A DNA stretch of 64,000 nucleotides, from NCBI GenBank assembly GCA_964512285.1, contig CAZEJO010000006.1, positions 13,569 through 77,568 of the forward strand, written 5' to 3'. The DNA is from SM23-28-2 sp964512285. Its GTDB lineage: Bacteria; Chloroflexota; Dehalococcoidia; SM23-28-2. A program made the position numbers and the translations under genes. Within the stretch, counting starts at the first letter, position 1, and every line of letters starts with the position of its first letter. This document shows, piece by piece, positions 6,569-18,422 of the stretch. The notes under the pieces were generated by a model. That model worked only from the letters and a program-made list of their open reading frames with translations, was not told the DNA's origin and searched no databases.

Positions 6569-9265
6569 CTACGTCAGTTCCTTCAGCCGGGCCTGCAAGC
6601 CCTCCAGACGCGCGCTGGCGGCTGCCAGCTTCTCCTCCTCCTTGCCGACCACCGCCGCTGGAGCGCGTGTGCGGAACTGCTCGTTGGCCAGCTTAGCCTC
6701 CAGGCGGGTCACCTCCGCCTGAGCGTCGTCGACTTGGCGGCGCAGGCGGACCCGCTCGGTCTCCACGTCGAATAAGCCAGCCAGGGGGAGCACTACCTGC
6801 GCGTCTCGGAGAACGGCGGTGATCACCCGCTCTCGCGGAGCCATCGCGGCCCCATCGACAGTGTGCAGGGGACGCACTCGAGCCAGCGTTTCAATCATGA
6901 CTCGACTGGCCTCGGCTGCCTCGTGCATGCCGTCGGCTACCAGGTAGGCCTCCACGTATCGGGCCGGCTCGACTCCCCGCTCGGCGCGGATGTTGCGGAT
7001 GGCCCGCACTATGTCCATCACTGCCTCGGCCTGCCTCTCCGCCTCCTCGTCCCGCCAGCGCTTGGATGCCTTCGGCCAGGGTGCAACGATCAGGGCCTCG
7101 GCCTCCGGCTGGCGCAGGTGCGGCCTCAGGTTCTGCCAGATGGCCTCCGTCACGAAGGGCATGAAGGGGTGGAGCAGGCGCAGGCTCGTGTCCAGAACGT
7201 GGGCCAGTACGGGCAGCGGCGAGCGGTCATCGGCCTTCAGGCGCACCTTGGCCATCTCGACGTACCAGTCGCAGAACTCGCCCCAGAAGAAATCGTGGAC
7301 CTGGCGACCGGCCTCGCCCACCTGAAAGGCAGAGAGTAGCTTCTCGACATCGCCGATCAGCCTCTGCAGCCGCGACATGATCCAGCGGTTCTCCAGGGGC
7401 ATGTTGGCCCGCGCGCCTGGCTTCGGCGCATCCACCGCCTCGTCTCCCAGGCTGGTGATGACGAAGCGAGCGGCGTTCCAGATTTTGTTAGCGAAGTTGC
7501 GACCGCCCTCCAGCCTCTCGTCGGAGATACGCATATCGTTGCCGGGGGCGCCGCCGGTGGCCAGCACGAAGCGGAGGGCATCGGTGCCGTACTTGGCGGC
7601 GGCCTCCACTGGGTCGACCACGTTGCCCAGGCTCTTAGTCATCTTACGGCCGCCGCGGTCGCGCAAGAGGCCGTGCAGGTACACATAGCGGAAGGGCACA
7701 TCGCCGGTGTTGTACAGTCCCATCATGATCATGCGGGCCACCCAGAAGAAGAGAATGTCGTAGCCTGTCTCCATGACCGAGGTGGGGTAGAAATAGCGCA
7801 GGTCCTCTGTGTCGTCGGGCCAGCCCAGGGTGGAGTGGGGCCAGAGGGCCGAGGAGAACCAGGTGTCCAGCACGTCCGGGTCCTGACGGATGCTGCCCGA
7901 TCCACAGTGCTCGCACTGGCTGGGGTCCTCCAGGGCCACCGTGATCTCGCCGCAGTCATCGCAGTACCAGACGGGGATGCGGTGCCCCCACCAGAGCTGG
8001 CGGGAGATGCACCAGTCGCGGATGTTCTCCATCCAGTGGAGGTACACCCGCGTGAACCGCCGCGGCACGATCTTGATCTGCCCGTCCTTCACCGCCGCCA
8101 TGGCCGGCTCGGCCAGGTGCTTCATGCTCACGAACCACTGCTGGCTGACGATGGGCTCGATGATGGTGTCGCAGCGCTGGCAGTGGCCGATGGAGTGGCC
8201 ATAGGGCTCGATCTTCTCCATCAGGCCCATGGCCTTCAGGTCTTCCACGATGGCGTCGCGGCAAACGAAGCGGTCCTGGCCAGCGTAGGGCCCGGATTCT
8301 TCGTTCATCATCCCGTCCGGTCCCACCGACACGATGGCTGAGAGGCCGTGGCGCTCGCCCACCTCGAAGTCCACCTGGTCGTGGCCGGGCGTTATCTTCA
8401 GGGCGCCTGTGCCAAAGGCGGGTTCGACCGCGGCGTCACCAACCACCGGGATGTGGCGATCCATGATGGGCAAGAGCGCCGTGCGGCCGATCATGCCCTT
8501 GTTGCGGGGGTCGTCCGGATTCACCGCTACCGCCACATCGGCGACGATGGTCTCCGGGCGGGTGGTGGCGATGGTAATGTACTCGTCGCCAGGCTCTCCT
8601 CTCTCGTCCAGCAAGGGGTAGCGGACGTACCAGAGGTGATCAGCGTGCTCCTTGTGCTCCACCTCCAGGTCAGATAGGGCGGTTTGGCAGCGGGGGCACC
8701 AGTTGATAATCCGCTCGCCCCGATAGATGAGGCCGTCGCGATAGAGGTTGAGGAAGGTAGTGCGCACCGCCTTCTGGGGCCCTTCGTCCATGGTGAAGCA
8801 CTCGCGGCTCCAGTCGCAGGAGACGCCCAGGCGCTGATGCTGCTGGCTGATGATGTGGCGATACCTGCCCACCCACTCCCACACGCGCTCCAGGAAGCCC
8901 TCTCGTCCCAGGTCGTGGCGGGTGAGGTTCTCCCTGAGGAGCTCCTTCTCCACCACGTTCTGGGTGGCGATGCCGGCGTGATCCACCCCCGGTAGCCACA
9001 GGGTAGGGTCACCCTTCATGCGATGCCAGCGGATGAGAAGGTCCTCGATGGTGGAAGTGAGAGCGTGGCCCAGGTGCAGCTCGCCCGTGACGTTCGGGGG
9101 CGGCATGATGATGGTGAAGGGTTGCTTGGCCGGATCGATGCGGGCGGCGAAGTAGTCTCCCTCCAGCCAGAGGCGGTACAGACCGTCCTCCACCTGGCTG
9201 GCGTCGTAAGCCTTGGCCATCTCCGTCCTGGGGCTGGGGTTATCTTTCTTGGCCCGGCCAGTCAT
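6569..9265 (-). CDS. valS: valyl-tRNA synthetase
   Basis: The enzyme charges tRNA-Val. The ATG at 9265 (MTGRAKKDNPS) is preceded by GCGGAG and gives 898 residues, normal for bacterial ValRS; an open frame to 9388 exists but is unusually long. The ATP-binding motifs are HLGH in PNVTGELHLGHAL and KMTKS in GGRKMTKSLGN. CDDCG and CEHCG form a zinc site in the insertion. The last 60 residues form the tRNA-binding coiled coil typical of ValRS (EVTRLEAKLANEQF). I find no T-box in the 270 bases upstream. Confidence 0.97.
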   Translation of the reverse strand: MTGRAKKDNPSPRTEMAKAYDASQVEDGLYRLWLEGDYFAARIDPAKQPFTIIMPPPNVTGELHLGHALTSTIEDLLIRWHRMKGDPTLWLPGVDHAGIATQNVVEKELLRENLTRHDLGREGFLERVWEWVGRYRHIISQQHQRLGVSCDWSRECFTMDEGPQKAVRTTFLNLYRDGLIYRGERIINWCPRCQTALSDLEVEHKEHADHLWYVRYPLLDERGEPGDEYITIATTRPETIVADVAVAVNPDDPRNKGMIGRTALLPIMDRHIPVVGDAAVEPAFGTGALKITPGHDQVDFEVGERHGLSAIVSVGPDGMMNEESGPYAGQDRFVCRDAIVEDLKAMGLMEKIEPYGHSIGHCQRCDTIIEPIVSQQWFVSMKHLAEPAMAAVKDGQIKIVPRRFTRVYLHWMENIRDWCISRQLWWGHRIPVWYCDDCGEITVALEDPSQCEHCGSGSIRQDPDVLDTWFSSALWPHSTLGWPDDTEDLRYFYPTSVMETGYDILFFWVARMIMMGLYNTGDVPFRYVYLHGLLRDRGGRKMTKSLGNVVDPVEAAAKYGTDALRFVLATGGAPGNDMRISDERLEGGRNFANKIWNAARFVITSLGDEAVDAPKPGARANMPLENRWIMSRLQRLIGDVEKLLSAFQVGEAGRQVHDFFWGEFCDWYVEMAKVRLKADDRSPLPVLAHVLDTSLRLLHPFMPFVTEAIWQNLRPHLRQPEAEALIVAPWPKASKRWRDEEAERQAEAVMDIVRAIRNIRAERGVEPARYVEAYLVADGMHEAAEASRVMIETLARVRPLHTVDGAAMAPRERVITAVLRDAQVVLPLAGLFDVETERVRLRRQVDDAQAEVTRLEAKLANEQFRTRAPAAVVGKEEEKLAAASARLEGLQARLKELT

Positions 9266-9460
9266 CGTCAGCGATTCTCCGCCTGTCGTCGGGTAGGACA
9301 CAAAGGCGGCGGATACTCCCCCGATCAGTCGAGGCAGGTTCGCCGCCCTGGACGCTAGCATCTTAATATTCCTGTCTGGTTGCGTCAAACCAGTTCGGGT
9401 GCTGGCCCATCTGGAAGATCATTTCTTGAACAAGTTTATGGTTGTTTTCGTCGGCAGCAC

Positions 9461-9488
9461 TTGCATGTAAGAAAAGAAGCATTAATAT
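9461..9488 (+). promoter_or_regulatory. possible promoter of the liv transporter operon
   Basis: TTGCAT (9461-9466), a 16-base spacer and TAATAT (9483-9488) lie about 55 bases before livG. The surrounding DNA is AT-rich relative to the window, as expected for a promoter region. The rest of the 9266-9542 gap shows no gene. Confidence 0.5.
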
Positions 9489-9542
9489 ATTCGGTGCTGA
9501 AGCTTAACGTCCTGTATGGCATACTGACATCAGCTTTTTTGT

Positions 9543-10364
9543 TTGATCGTGACTGGACTACAGATACGCGAGGTCACAAAGTCTTTTGGTGGGATCGTCG
9601 CCCTGGACGATGTCTCATTTGAGGTGCAGTCGGGCGAGATCGCGGGTCTTATTGGCCCCAATGGCGCTGGCAAGACTACCCTTTTCAACTGCATAAGCCG
9701 CCTCTACGACACCGACCGAGGGGAGATCTTGTTCGATGGCCATGATCTGATGAAGCTAGCCGCCGACGACGTTGTGAACGCAGGTATCGCTCGTACCTTC
9801 CAGAACGTGGAGCTGTTCAGGACCATGACCGTCATGGGCAACCTGCTGGTGGGCCAGCATAGCCGCTTTTCTCCACCTCTCAGGGGTAACATGCTCCGGC
9901 GGTCTGCCGTTGCCGCCATCCACACATTTGCCGAGGTGATCGCCAGCGCCGCCCGCCTACCGGCGGCATGGAAGGAGGAGGCGCTGGCGCGGAACACGGC
10001 GGAGGAAATTGTCAGATTCCTAGGCCTGGAAGCGGTGAAGAATATCCCGACTGGCGCCCTTGCCTTCGGCATCCAGAAGCAGATAGAGTTGGCAAGGGCC
10101 TTGGTCGCTAGGCCTCGGATGATTCTTTTGGACGAGCCGGCCAGCGGCCTTAGCCATCAGGAACTGGGACAGTTGGGCAAGGTCATTAAGAGTGTCCGTG
10201 ACGAATTCCGGGTGACCATCCTGGTGGTGGAGCACCACATGGAGCTTGTCATGCCCATTAGCGATCGCATGTGTGTCCTCAGCTTCGGCCGAAAGATCGC
10301 GGAGGGGACACCGGCGGAGGTGCAAAAGGACCCCGCTGTGATTGAGGCCTACCTGGGAGAGTAG
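9543..10364 (+). CDS. livG: branched-chain amino acid-type ABC transporter ATPase LivG
   Basis: One of two ATPases driving import by the LivHM channel. Visible are Walker A GPNGAGKTT near residue 37, Walker B MILLDEP, and the switch His in VVEHHMELV. The signature loop reads FGIQKQIELA, degenerate as is usual in LivG. The TTG at 9543 or the GTG at 9549 could be the start; neither has a clear Shine-Dalgarno. livF follows after 5 bases. The solute (Leu/Ile/Val, another amino acid, urea or an amide) cannot be decided from sequence. Confidence 0.9.
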   Translation: MIVTGLQIREVTKSFGGIVALDDVSFEVQSGEIAGLIGPNGAGKTTLFNCISRLYDTDRGEILFDGHDLMKLAADDVVNAGIARTFQNVELFRTMTVMGNLLVGQHSRFSPPLRGNMLRRSAVAAIHTFAEVIASAARLPAAWKEEALARNTAEEIVRFLGLEAVKNIPTGALAFGIQKQIELARALVARPRMILLDEPASGLSHQELGQLGKVIKSVRDEFRVTILVVEHHMELVMPISDRMCVLSFGRKIAEGTPAEVQKDPAVIEAYLGE

Positions 10365-10369
10365 CGTTT

Positions 10370-11212
10370 ATGCTAAAGGTCCGCGACCTTGTCGCCGCCT
10401 ACGGCCCCATCGTTGCCCTCCGTGGTGTATCTCTGGAGGTGCCGGAGGGGAGGATCGTAGCGGTGCTGGGGGCCAACGGTGCCGGCAAGAGCACCACCCT
10501 GCGGGCCATAACGGGCCTCCTGCGAGCCAAGAGCGGCACCGTCGAGCTTGAAGGACGCCGCATCGATCACCTCTCGGTGGAGGAGATCGTTTCCCTGGGC
10601 ATGTCCCACATCCCCGAGGGGCGACAGCTTTTCAGCGAGCTGACGGTGCTGGAGAACCTGAGGCTGGGGGCCTACTCCAGGTCTTCCGGAGCAGACGGCG
10701 GTCGTCATCTGGCCCAGCATGAAGACCTATCGCTACTTGGTCGATTTCAGCACCATCTGTTCCACGCGGCTACCGGCGGCATTCGCGATCTGGCGCGCGG
10801 CATCAGCCAATATCGACAGCGAAGGCAGGACTTCGAAACGGCCCTCGGGCGCGTATTCGACTACTTCCCCATCCTGTCCGAACGGAAGAGCCAGGTAGCG
10901 GGCACCCTCAGCGGTGGTGAGCAGCAGATGCTGGCCATCGGCCGTGGCCTGATGGCCAACCCCCGACTTCTCCTGCTGGACGAGCCCTCCATGGGCCTAG
11001 CTCCTTTGGTCACGCGGGAGATATTTGAGATTATTCAAGCCATCAATCAATCGCAGGGCGTAACTATCCTCGTGGTGGAGCAGAACGCCAATCTCGCTCT
11101 GGAAATCGCCCATTACGGCTACGTGCTGGAGACGGGCCGTATCGCTCTGGCAGATACCAGCGATAACCTGCGAAAGAGCGAAGCGGTCCAGCGCTCCTAT
11201 TTGGGTCAGTAG
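10370..11212 (+). CDS. livF: branched-chain amino acid-type ABC transporter ATPase LivF, with insertion
   Basis: Second ATPase of the transporter: Walker A GANGAGKST, signature LSGGEQQ, Walker B LLLLDEP and switch His region VVEQNANLALEI. At 280 residues it is about 45 longer than usual LivF. The excess lies between LRLGAYSR and RVFDYFP, in the helical subdomain, and is Arg/Gln/His rich (for example GISQYRQRRQDFETALG). The frame is intact on both sides, so this is a real insertion and not an assembly slip visible here. Confidence 0.9.
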   Translation: MLKVRDLVAAYGPIVALRGVSLEVPEGRIVAVLGANGAGKSTTLRAITGLLRAKSGTVELEGRRIDHLSVEEIVSLGMSHIPEGRQLFSELTVLENLRLGAYSRSSGADGGRHLAQHEDLSLLGRFQHHLFHAATGGIRDLARGISQYRQRRQDFETALGRVFDYFPILSERKSQVAGTLSGGEQQMLAIGRGLMANPRLLLLDEPSMGLAPLVTREIFEIIQAINQSQGVTILVVEQNANLALEIAHYGYVLETGRIALADTSDNLRKSEAVQRSYLGQ

Positions 11213-11231
11213 GAACTCGGGAGGACCGAAG

Positions 11232-12146
11232 TTGGAGGAGTTCTGGCAGCAGGTGGTGACAGGCATCGCCACAGGCAGCGTCTACGGGCTACTGGCCCTG
11301 GCCGTCGTCCTTATCTATCGCTCCACCGGCGTTCTCAACTTCGCCCAGGGCGAGATGGCCATGTTGACCACTTTTGTGGCCTGGTCGGTCCTGCAATGGG
11401 GGGAGTATTGGGTCATGTTCCCCCTCGTCCTGATCATTGCGGCTGGGATGGGTGCTTTCATCGAGCGCGTGATCATACGGCCGGTGGAGGGGGCGTCTGT
11501 CCTGAACATCGTCATCGTCACCCTGGGACTGTTCGCCATCCTGAACAACGTGGCCACCTGGCGCTGGGGTGGTATACCCAAGGGTTTCCCCGCGCCGCCC
11601 GAGGTCGAGGTGACGGGGATCAGGTTCATGGGCGAAGGCGCCCTCGATATTGGCCCCACGGTAGTCAGCTACCATGACCTGACCATTCTTATTTTCGCGG
11701 TGGGTATCATGCTCGCCCTCTATCTGTTCTTCCAATTTACTCCCCTGGGCTTGGCCATGCGGGCCACCGCTCAGAACCCGGTCGCCAGCCGCCTGATGGG
11801 CATTCGGGTCGGGCGCATGCTGACCATGGGCTGGGCTCTCTCAGCCGCCGTCGGCGCGGTGGCCGGGCTGCTCATCGCTCCCCTCATTCTGCTCCAGCCA
11901 CCCATGATGATCGGCGTTCTCCTGTTCGCCTTCGCCGCCGCCGTCCTGGGTGGCCTGGATAGCCCGGTGGGGGCGGTGGTTGGCGGACTCATCATCGGCA
12001 TAACCGAGAACCTGGTGGGAACTTACACCCCAGCGGAGTGGCTGGGGCCTGATATGAAGCTGACGGTGACTCTGCTCATCATCGTTGTGGTGCTGCTGAT
12101 CAGGCCGACCGGCATCTTTGGTAGACGAACGATGAGGCGGGTATGA
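11232..12146 (+). CDS. livH: branched-chain amino acid-type ABC permease LivH
   Basis: Integral membrane permease of 304 residues with about eight hydrophobic segments and the family motif YRSTGVLNFAQGEM near residue 30. The start is a TTG with GGGAGG 8 bases upstream. Its stop overlaps the start of livM by 4 bases (ATGA), showing translational coupling. Confidence 0.92.
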   Translation: MEEFWQQVVTGIATGSVYGLLALAVVLIYRSTGVLNFAQGEMAMLTTFVAWSVLQWGEYWVMFPLVLIIAAGMGAFIERVIIRPVEGASVLNIVIVTLGLFAILNNVATWRWGGIPKGFPAPPEVEVTGIRFMGEGALDIGPTVVSYHDLTILIFAVGIMLALYLFFQFTPLGLAMRATAQNPVASRLMGIRVGRMLTMGWALSAAVGAVAGLLIAPLILLQPPMMIGVLLFAFAAAVLGGLDSPVGAVVGGLIIGITENLVGTYTPAEWLGPDMKLTVTLLIIVVVLLIRPTGIFGRRTMRRV

Positions 12147-13315
12147 GACGGCTGATCCCACCGTCGCCATCAAAGCTCGTTGTCTTTGCTATTCTCGCGT
12201 TTTTCCTGCTGTGGTGGGTTCCCTTCAGCCACGTTTTGCCCGAAGGGTTTCCTCTGCGGTTCGGTACCTATCGCACCTTCCAGGGCAGCATGATCGCCAT
12301 GTGGGCCATCGTGGCCCTGGGTCTCAACATTCTCACCGGCTACAACGGCCAGATCTCCCTGGGCCACAGCGCCTTCGTGGCCGTAGGCGGCTACACCGCT
12401 GCCATCCTGATGGTCGATTACGGCTGGCCTTTCTGGGCCACTATAATCCTGGGGGGGATCATTGCTGGCACCCTCGGCTTTCTCATTGGCATTCCGGCCC
12501 TGCGACTCACAGGGCCCTATCTAGCCATCGCCACTCTGGGTCTGGCCCTGGCCACCCCCCAGATCCTGAAGAAATACGATGGCCTTACCCATGGCACCCA
12601 AGGCATCAACGTTAGGCCAGATGTACCAGCTTCGCCGCAGTTCATAGAGGACTGGTTCGGCATCAAGGTGAGCAACGATGAGTGGATATACTTCTTGGCC
12701 CTGTTCATCGCCTTTTTGATGCTGATCCTTGCCGTGAACATTGTTCGCAGCCGTGTCGGCAGGGCCTTCGTGGCTATTCGCGACAGCGAGATAGCGGCCC
12801 AAGCGATGGGCATCAGCGTGCCCCGCTACAAGACCATTGCCTTCGCCATCAGCGCCTTCTACGGCGGCGTCGCTGGCGGAACCTATGCTCAGGTGGTGGG
12901 ATACGTCAGCCCCGAGAGCTTTAACTTCTTGCTTTCCATTAACTTCCTGACCACCATCGTGATAGGAGGCCTCGCCTCCATATTGGGTTCGGTCCTGGGT
13001 GCCACGGGCCTCATTGTGGTGCCCGAGCTGCCGGGCCTTATTGACTTCATCCCCGGCGCTAGTCTGCCCAGTGAGCTTTCCTGGGCTTTCTACGGCGCTG
13101 CACTCATCTTGGTGATGATCTTTGCTCCCTATGGCCTCGCGGGTCTTTTCGATCGCCTAGTCAGGCTGAGGCCGGCCATGATCCTGAAGAAACTCAGCAG
13201 CGCTTACGAGCGCTCGAGCGGGGCGCTCAGGAGCGTGCGGGCATCGCCGGGGCAGGCGGAGCCGCCGCCGGAGGATCGGGCCCCCGAGGACGAGCCGGAC
13301 GCTGAAAAAAGATGA
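12143..13315 (+). CDS. livM: branched-chain amino acid-type ABC permease LivM
   Basis: Partner permease of 390 residues, with the LivM hallmark NILTGYNGQISLGHSAFVAV near residue 55 and the cytoplasmic loop AIRDSEIAAQAMGI. The C-terminal 45 residues are a charged, Pro/Glu-rich tail (QAEPPPEDRAPEDEPDAEKR) beyond the usual end of the family. Confidence 0.93.
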   Translation: MRRLIPPSPSKLVVFAILAFFLLWWVPFSHVLPEGFPLRFGTYRTFQGSMIAMWAIVALGLNILTGYNGQISLGHSAFVAVGGYTAAILMVDYGWPFWATIILGGIIAGTLGFLIGIPALRLTGPYLAIATLGLALATPQILKKYDGLTHGTQGINVRPDVPASPQFIEDWFGIKVSNDEWIYFLALFIAFLMLILAVNIVRSRVGRAFVAIRDSEIAAQAMGISVPRYKTIAFAISAFYGGVAGGTYAQVVGYVSPESFNFLLSINFLTTIVIGGLASILGSVLGATGLIVVPELPGLIDFIPGASLPSELSWAFYGAALILVMIFAPYGLAGLFDRLVRLRPAMILKKLSSAYERSSGALRSVRASPGQAEPPPEDRAPEDEPDAEKR

Positions 13316-13481
13316 GAATGGGGTGATGACACGCCCAGAGGTACAAGGAAACCTCATCAGGGCACGGGCAGGCCTGCCGCTAGGTAGGCCTGTGACGGCT
13401 GGGCCGCTAACGACCATCGACAACGCCTAGCGCAAGGCTATTCTGGCAGGCTAAGATATCAGTTCTCCTTGGGAGAGGTGG

Positions 13482-13487
13482 TATACT
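13482..13487 (+). promoter_or_regulatory. extended -10 promoter before the binding-protein gene
   Basis: TGG directly precedes TATACT, an extended -10 arrangement, 30 bases before the start codon. A separate promoter would explain how a binding protein encoded last in the cluster, after a 200-base gap, could be made in excess. No consensus -35 is seen. Confidence 0.45.
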
Positions 13488-13517
13488 TGTCAATCGAAGA
13501 AAGGAGGCCAAGAGCCC

Positions 13518-14816
13518 ATGTGGAAGCTAGCCAAATTCTGGCTGATCTTTCTCTCCCTGGCGGCGCTGTTGCTGGTGCTGGCAGTGGCCTGTGAGGATGA
13601 GAAAGAGGAGGATGGAACCCCCACTGACACACCTGTCGCTGGCGAGACCGTAACACCTACCGCCGGCTCGACTGAGGGCATCACCGACACGGAGATAATT
13701 CTGGGCAGTCACTTCGCCGAGACCGGCACCTACGGGGCGGCGTTCGCTCCCGTGCTCGCGGGCACCAAAGCCTACTTCAACTACGTCAATGCCGAGGAAG
13801 GGGGCGTCTGCGGTCGCCAGATCGTCTTCAAGGCGGAGGATGATGGCTACGAGCCGGCCAAGGCCGTCGAGGTCGTCCAGAAGCTGATCGAGGATGATCA
13901 TATTTTCGCCATGATCGCCGGCCTGGGAACGGCCGCCCACTCAGCCGTCTGGGAGCGGCTGAACGAGGAGGGGATACCCGACCTGTGGATCATGTCCGGC
14001 GCCCACAAGTGGGCTGCGGATCCTGAGGCGCACCCCTGGTCGGTTCCTCTCCTGCCTGACTACTATATCGAGGGAGCGATCGTCGGCAAGTATATCTCGG
14101 AGAACTTCCCGGGCAAGAAGGTGGGCATCATCTACCAGAACGACGACTTCGGCAACGACGAGCTGGCGGGCCTGCAGGCCGGCCTCGACTCCACCAAGAA
14201 CGAGCTGGTGGCCGACCAGAGCTTTGAGACCACCGCCGTCGACATCCGCTCGCAGATCTTCAACATAAAGAATGCCGGCGCAGAAGTTGTGCACTGCGCC
14301 TCCATTCCGGGCTACTGTGCTCAGCTCCTCAAGACGGCTCAAACCATGGGGTGGGATGCCCAGTTCTTCATGGGCTACGTCAATTCTGACGTTGCCATGT
14401 TCTCGTATGCTCCCCCAGACGCTGTGGAAGGGGCTATCACCCTTCAGGCCAACAAGCTGTACGACTGGACAGACGACCCGGCGGTGGCGGAACACCACCG
14501 GATCATGGAGGAGTATGGTACCCTTCCTCCCGGCAACTTCACCATCACCGGCGCCAACGCAGCCGAACTAACCGTCGCGGCCCTGCGCGCTACCTGTGAC
14601 AACCTGACGCGAGAGGGCCTGATGCACGCCGTTAACACAATCTTTGACGACTACCAGGGCGAGCTCACCCTGCCGGGCATCCTCACCGATGTCAGCGAGA
14701 CCGACCACTTGCCCATCGAGCAGATGAGGATGCTGCAGGCTACTCTCACGGAAGACGGCAAGGGCCAGTGGGGGTACATCGGCGACATCATCTCCTTCGA
14801 GCCGGAGGAGCAGTAG
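13518..14816 (+). CDS. ABC transporter substrate-binding lipoprotein (LivJ/LivK-like)
   Basis: Periplasmic-binding-protein type 1 domain for the liv transporter. A signal peptide ends in the lipobox LAVAC (Cys 26), followed by an acidic, Thr/Pro-rich linker, so the mature protein should be membrane-anchored. The fold starts at TDTEIILGSHFAETG and includes GTKAYFNYVNAEEGG and KVGIIYQNDDFGND, normal for the family. GGAGG precedes the ATG. The ligand is not predictable with confidence. Confidence 0.92.
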   Translation: MWKLAKFWLIFLSLAALLLVLAVACEDEKEEDGTPTDTPVAGETVTPTAGSTEGITDTEIILGSHFAETGTYGAAFAPVLAGTKAYFNYVNAEEGGVCGRQIVFKAEDDGYEPAKAVEVVQKLIEDDHIFAMIAGLGTAAHSAVWERLNEEGIPDLWIMSGAHKWAADPEAHPWSVPLLPDYYIEGAIVGKYISENFPGKKVGIIYQNDDFGNDELAGLQAGLDSTKNELVADQSFETTAVDIRSQIFNIKNAGAEVVHCASIPGYCAQLLKTAQTMGWDAQFFMGYVNSDVAMFSYAPPDAVEGAITLQANKLYDWTDDPAVAEHHRIMEEYGTLPPGNFTITGANAAELTVAALRATCDNLTREGLMHAVNTIFDDYQGELTLPGILTDVSETDHLPIEQMRMLQATLTEDGKGQWGYIGDIISFEPEEQ

Positions 14817-14829
14817 AGGGCAACCTTCA

Positions 14830-14876
14830 AGAAGCGAGCAGGCGCGGCACACAAGCTGCCGCGTCTGTTTGCTTCT
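14830..14876. terminator. long hairpin between convergent genes
   Basis: AGAAGC...GCTTCT and GCGCGGCA...TGCCGCGT pair into one long interrupted stem around CACAAGC. It lies between the stops of the binding-protein gene and the convergent gene at 14880-15614 and probably works for both directions. Confidence 0.65.
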
Positions 14877-14879
14877 CTG

Positions 14880-15614
14880 CTAGGGGACCTCGATGACGCT
14901 GGGGGGCTCCCGCAGGGTGTTGCCTAGACAGCGCGCCCGGCAGGGCTCCAGGCGGCGGAGCATGCTCAGAGCGCGACGGGTATCGCTGGCCACTCTGGCC
15001 GGATCGCAGTAGCGCAGACGGTACTTGAACAACCAGTAGGTGAACTCCTTGGCCTCCGTCAGGGAGATGGTTGTGTCATCGCCCATGCCTTGCTCCTGTC
15101 GGAACTGGGCCAGCAGATCTTGGCGGGCGCGCCCATAGAGGCGCTGGAAGGCCTCTTCATCCACCGATAGGTGGTTCTCCCACACACGCGAGCGTTGCTC
15201 CTTGTGAACATCCTCTTCAATCACCAGATGGAGCATCTCCTCCAGGGTGACACCGTAGAGGTGGTTAAGGTGAGCTCGATACTTGGCGTGGCCCATCAGG
15301 CGGCGGAACTCCTCCTCGCTGAGATCCAGCGGCGGCTGCCCGAAGAACAGCAGTGCTTCATGCTCTTCCCGAGGGATGAGGTCGCCCACCGCATCGCACA
15401 GACGCTCCGCCAGTAGAAGCCAGTCGAAGGCCTCGCCGCTGACAAGGTAGCGATAGTGTCGCTTGCCTACCGTCTCCTCGGGCAGCGGCCAGCGGGCGAT
15501 GGTCTGCATGAGGGCGATGAACCAGGGCTTGCCGTCCGCTATCTCCTGACACAGGTTGGTCAGCAGTTGCTCGGCCTCAATGGATTCCTCTCTGGTCATA
15601 GCCCTTGCACTCAT
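14880..15614 (-). CDS. conserved-looking hypothetical protein downstream of secA
   Basis: About 244 residues from the ATG at 15614 (MSARAMTREES); an earlier in-frame GTG at 15635 is possible. The protein is soluble, rich in Glu, Arg and Leu, and mostly helical by composition, with no motif I recognise. It starts within 40 bases of the secA stop on the same strand, so it is probably the last gene of the prs-secA operon. The codon use is like that of its neighbours, so it is likely a real resident gene. Confidence 0.7.
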   Translation of the reverse strand: MSARAMTREESIEAEQLLTNLCQEIADGKPWFIALMQTIARWPLPEETVGKRHYRYLVSGEAFDWLLLAERLCDAVGDLIPREEHEALLFFGQPPLDLSEEEFRRLMGHAKYRAHLNHLYGVTLEEMLHLVIEEDVHKEQRSRVWENHLSVDEEAFQRLYGRARQDLLAQFRQEQGMGDDTTISLTEAKEFTYWLFKYRLRYCDPARVASDTRRALSMLRRLEPCRARCLGNTLREPPSVIEVP

Positions 15615-15650
15615 GGATGGAGTCGTTTCCCTCACTCAGCCCGCGGCGGC

Positions 15651-18413
<2,763 letters not shown>

Positions 18414-18422
18414 GACAAGTCC

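Noticed and set aside
9266..9542. Possible T-box or attenuator upstream of valS
   Set aside because: No GGTGG-type T-box sequence, specifier stem or strong terminator hairpin could be found on the minus strand.
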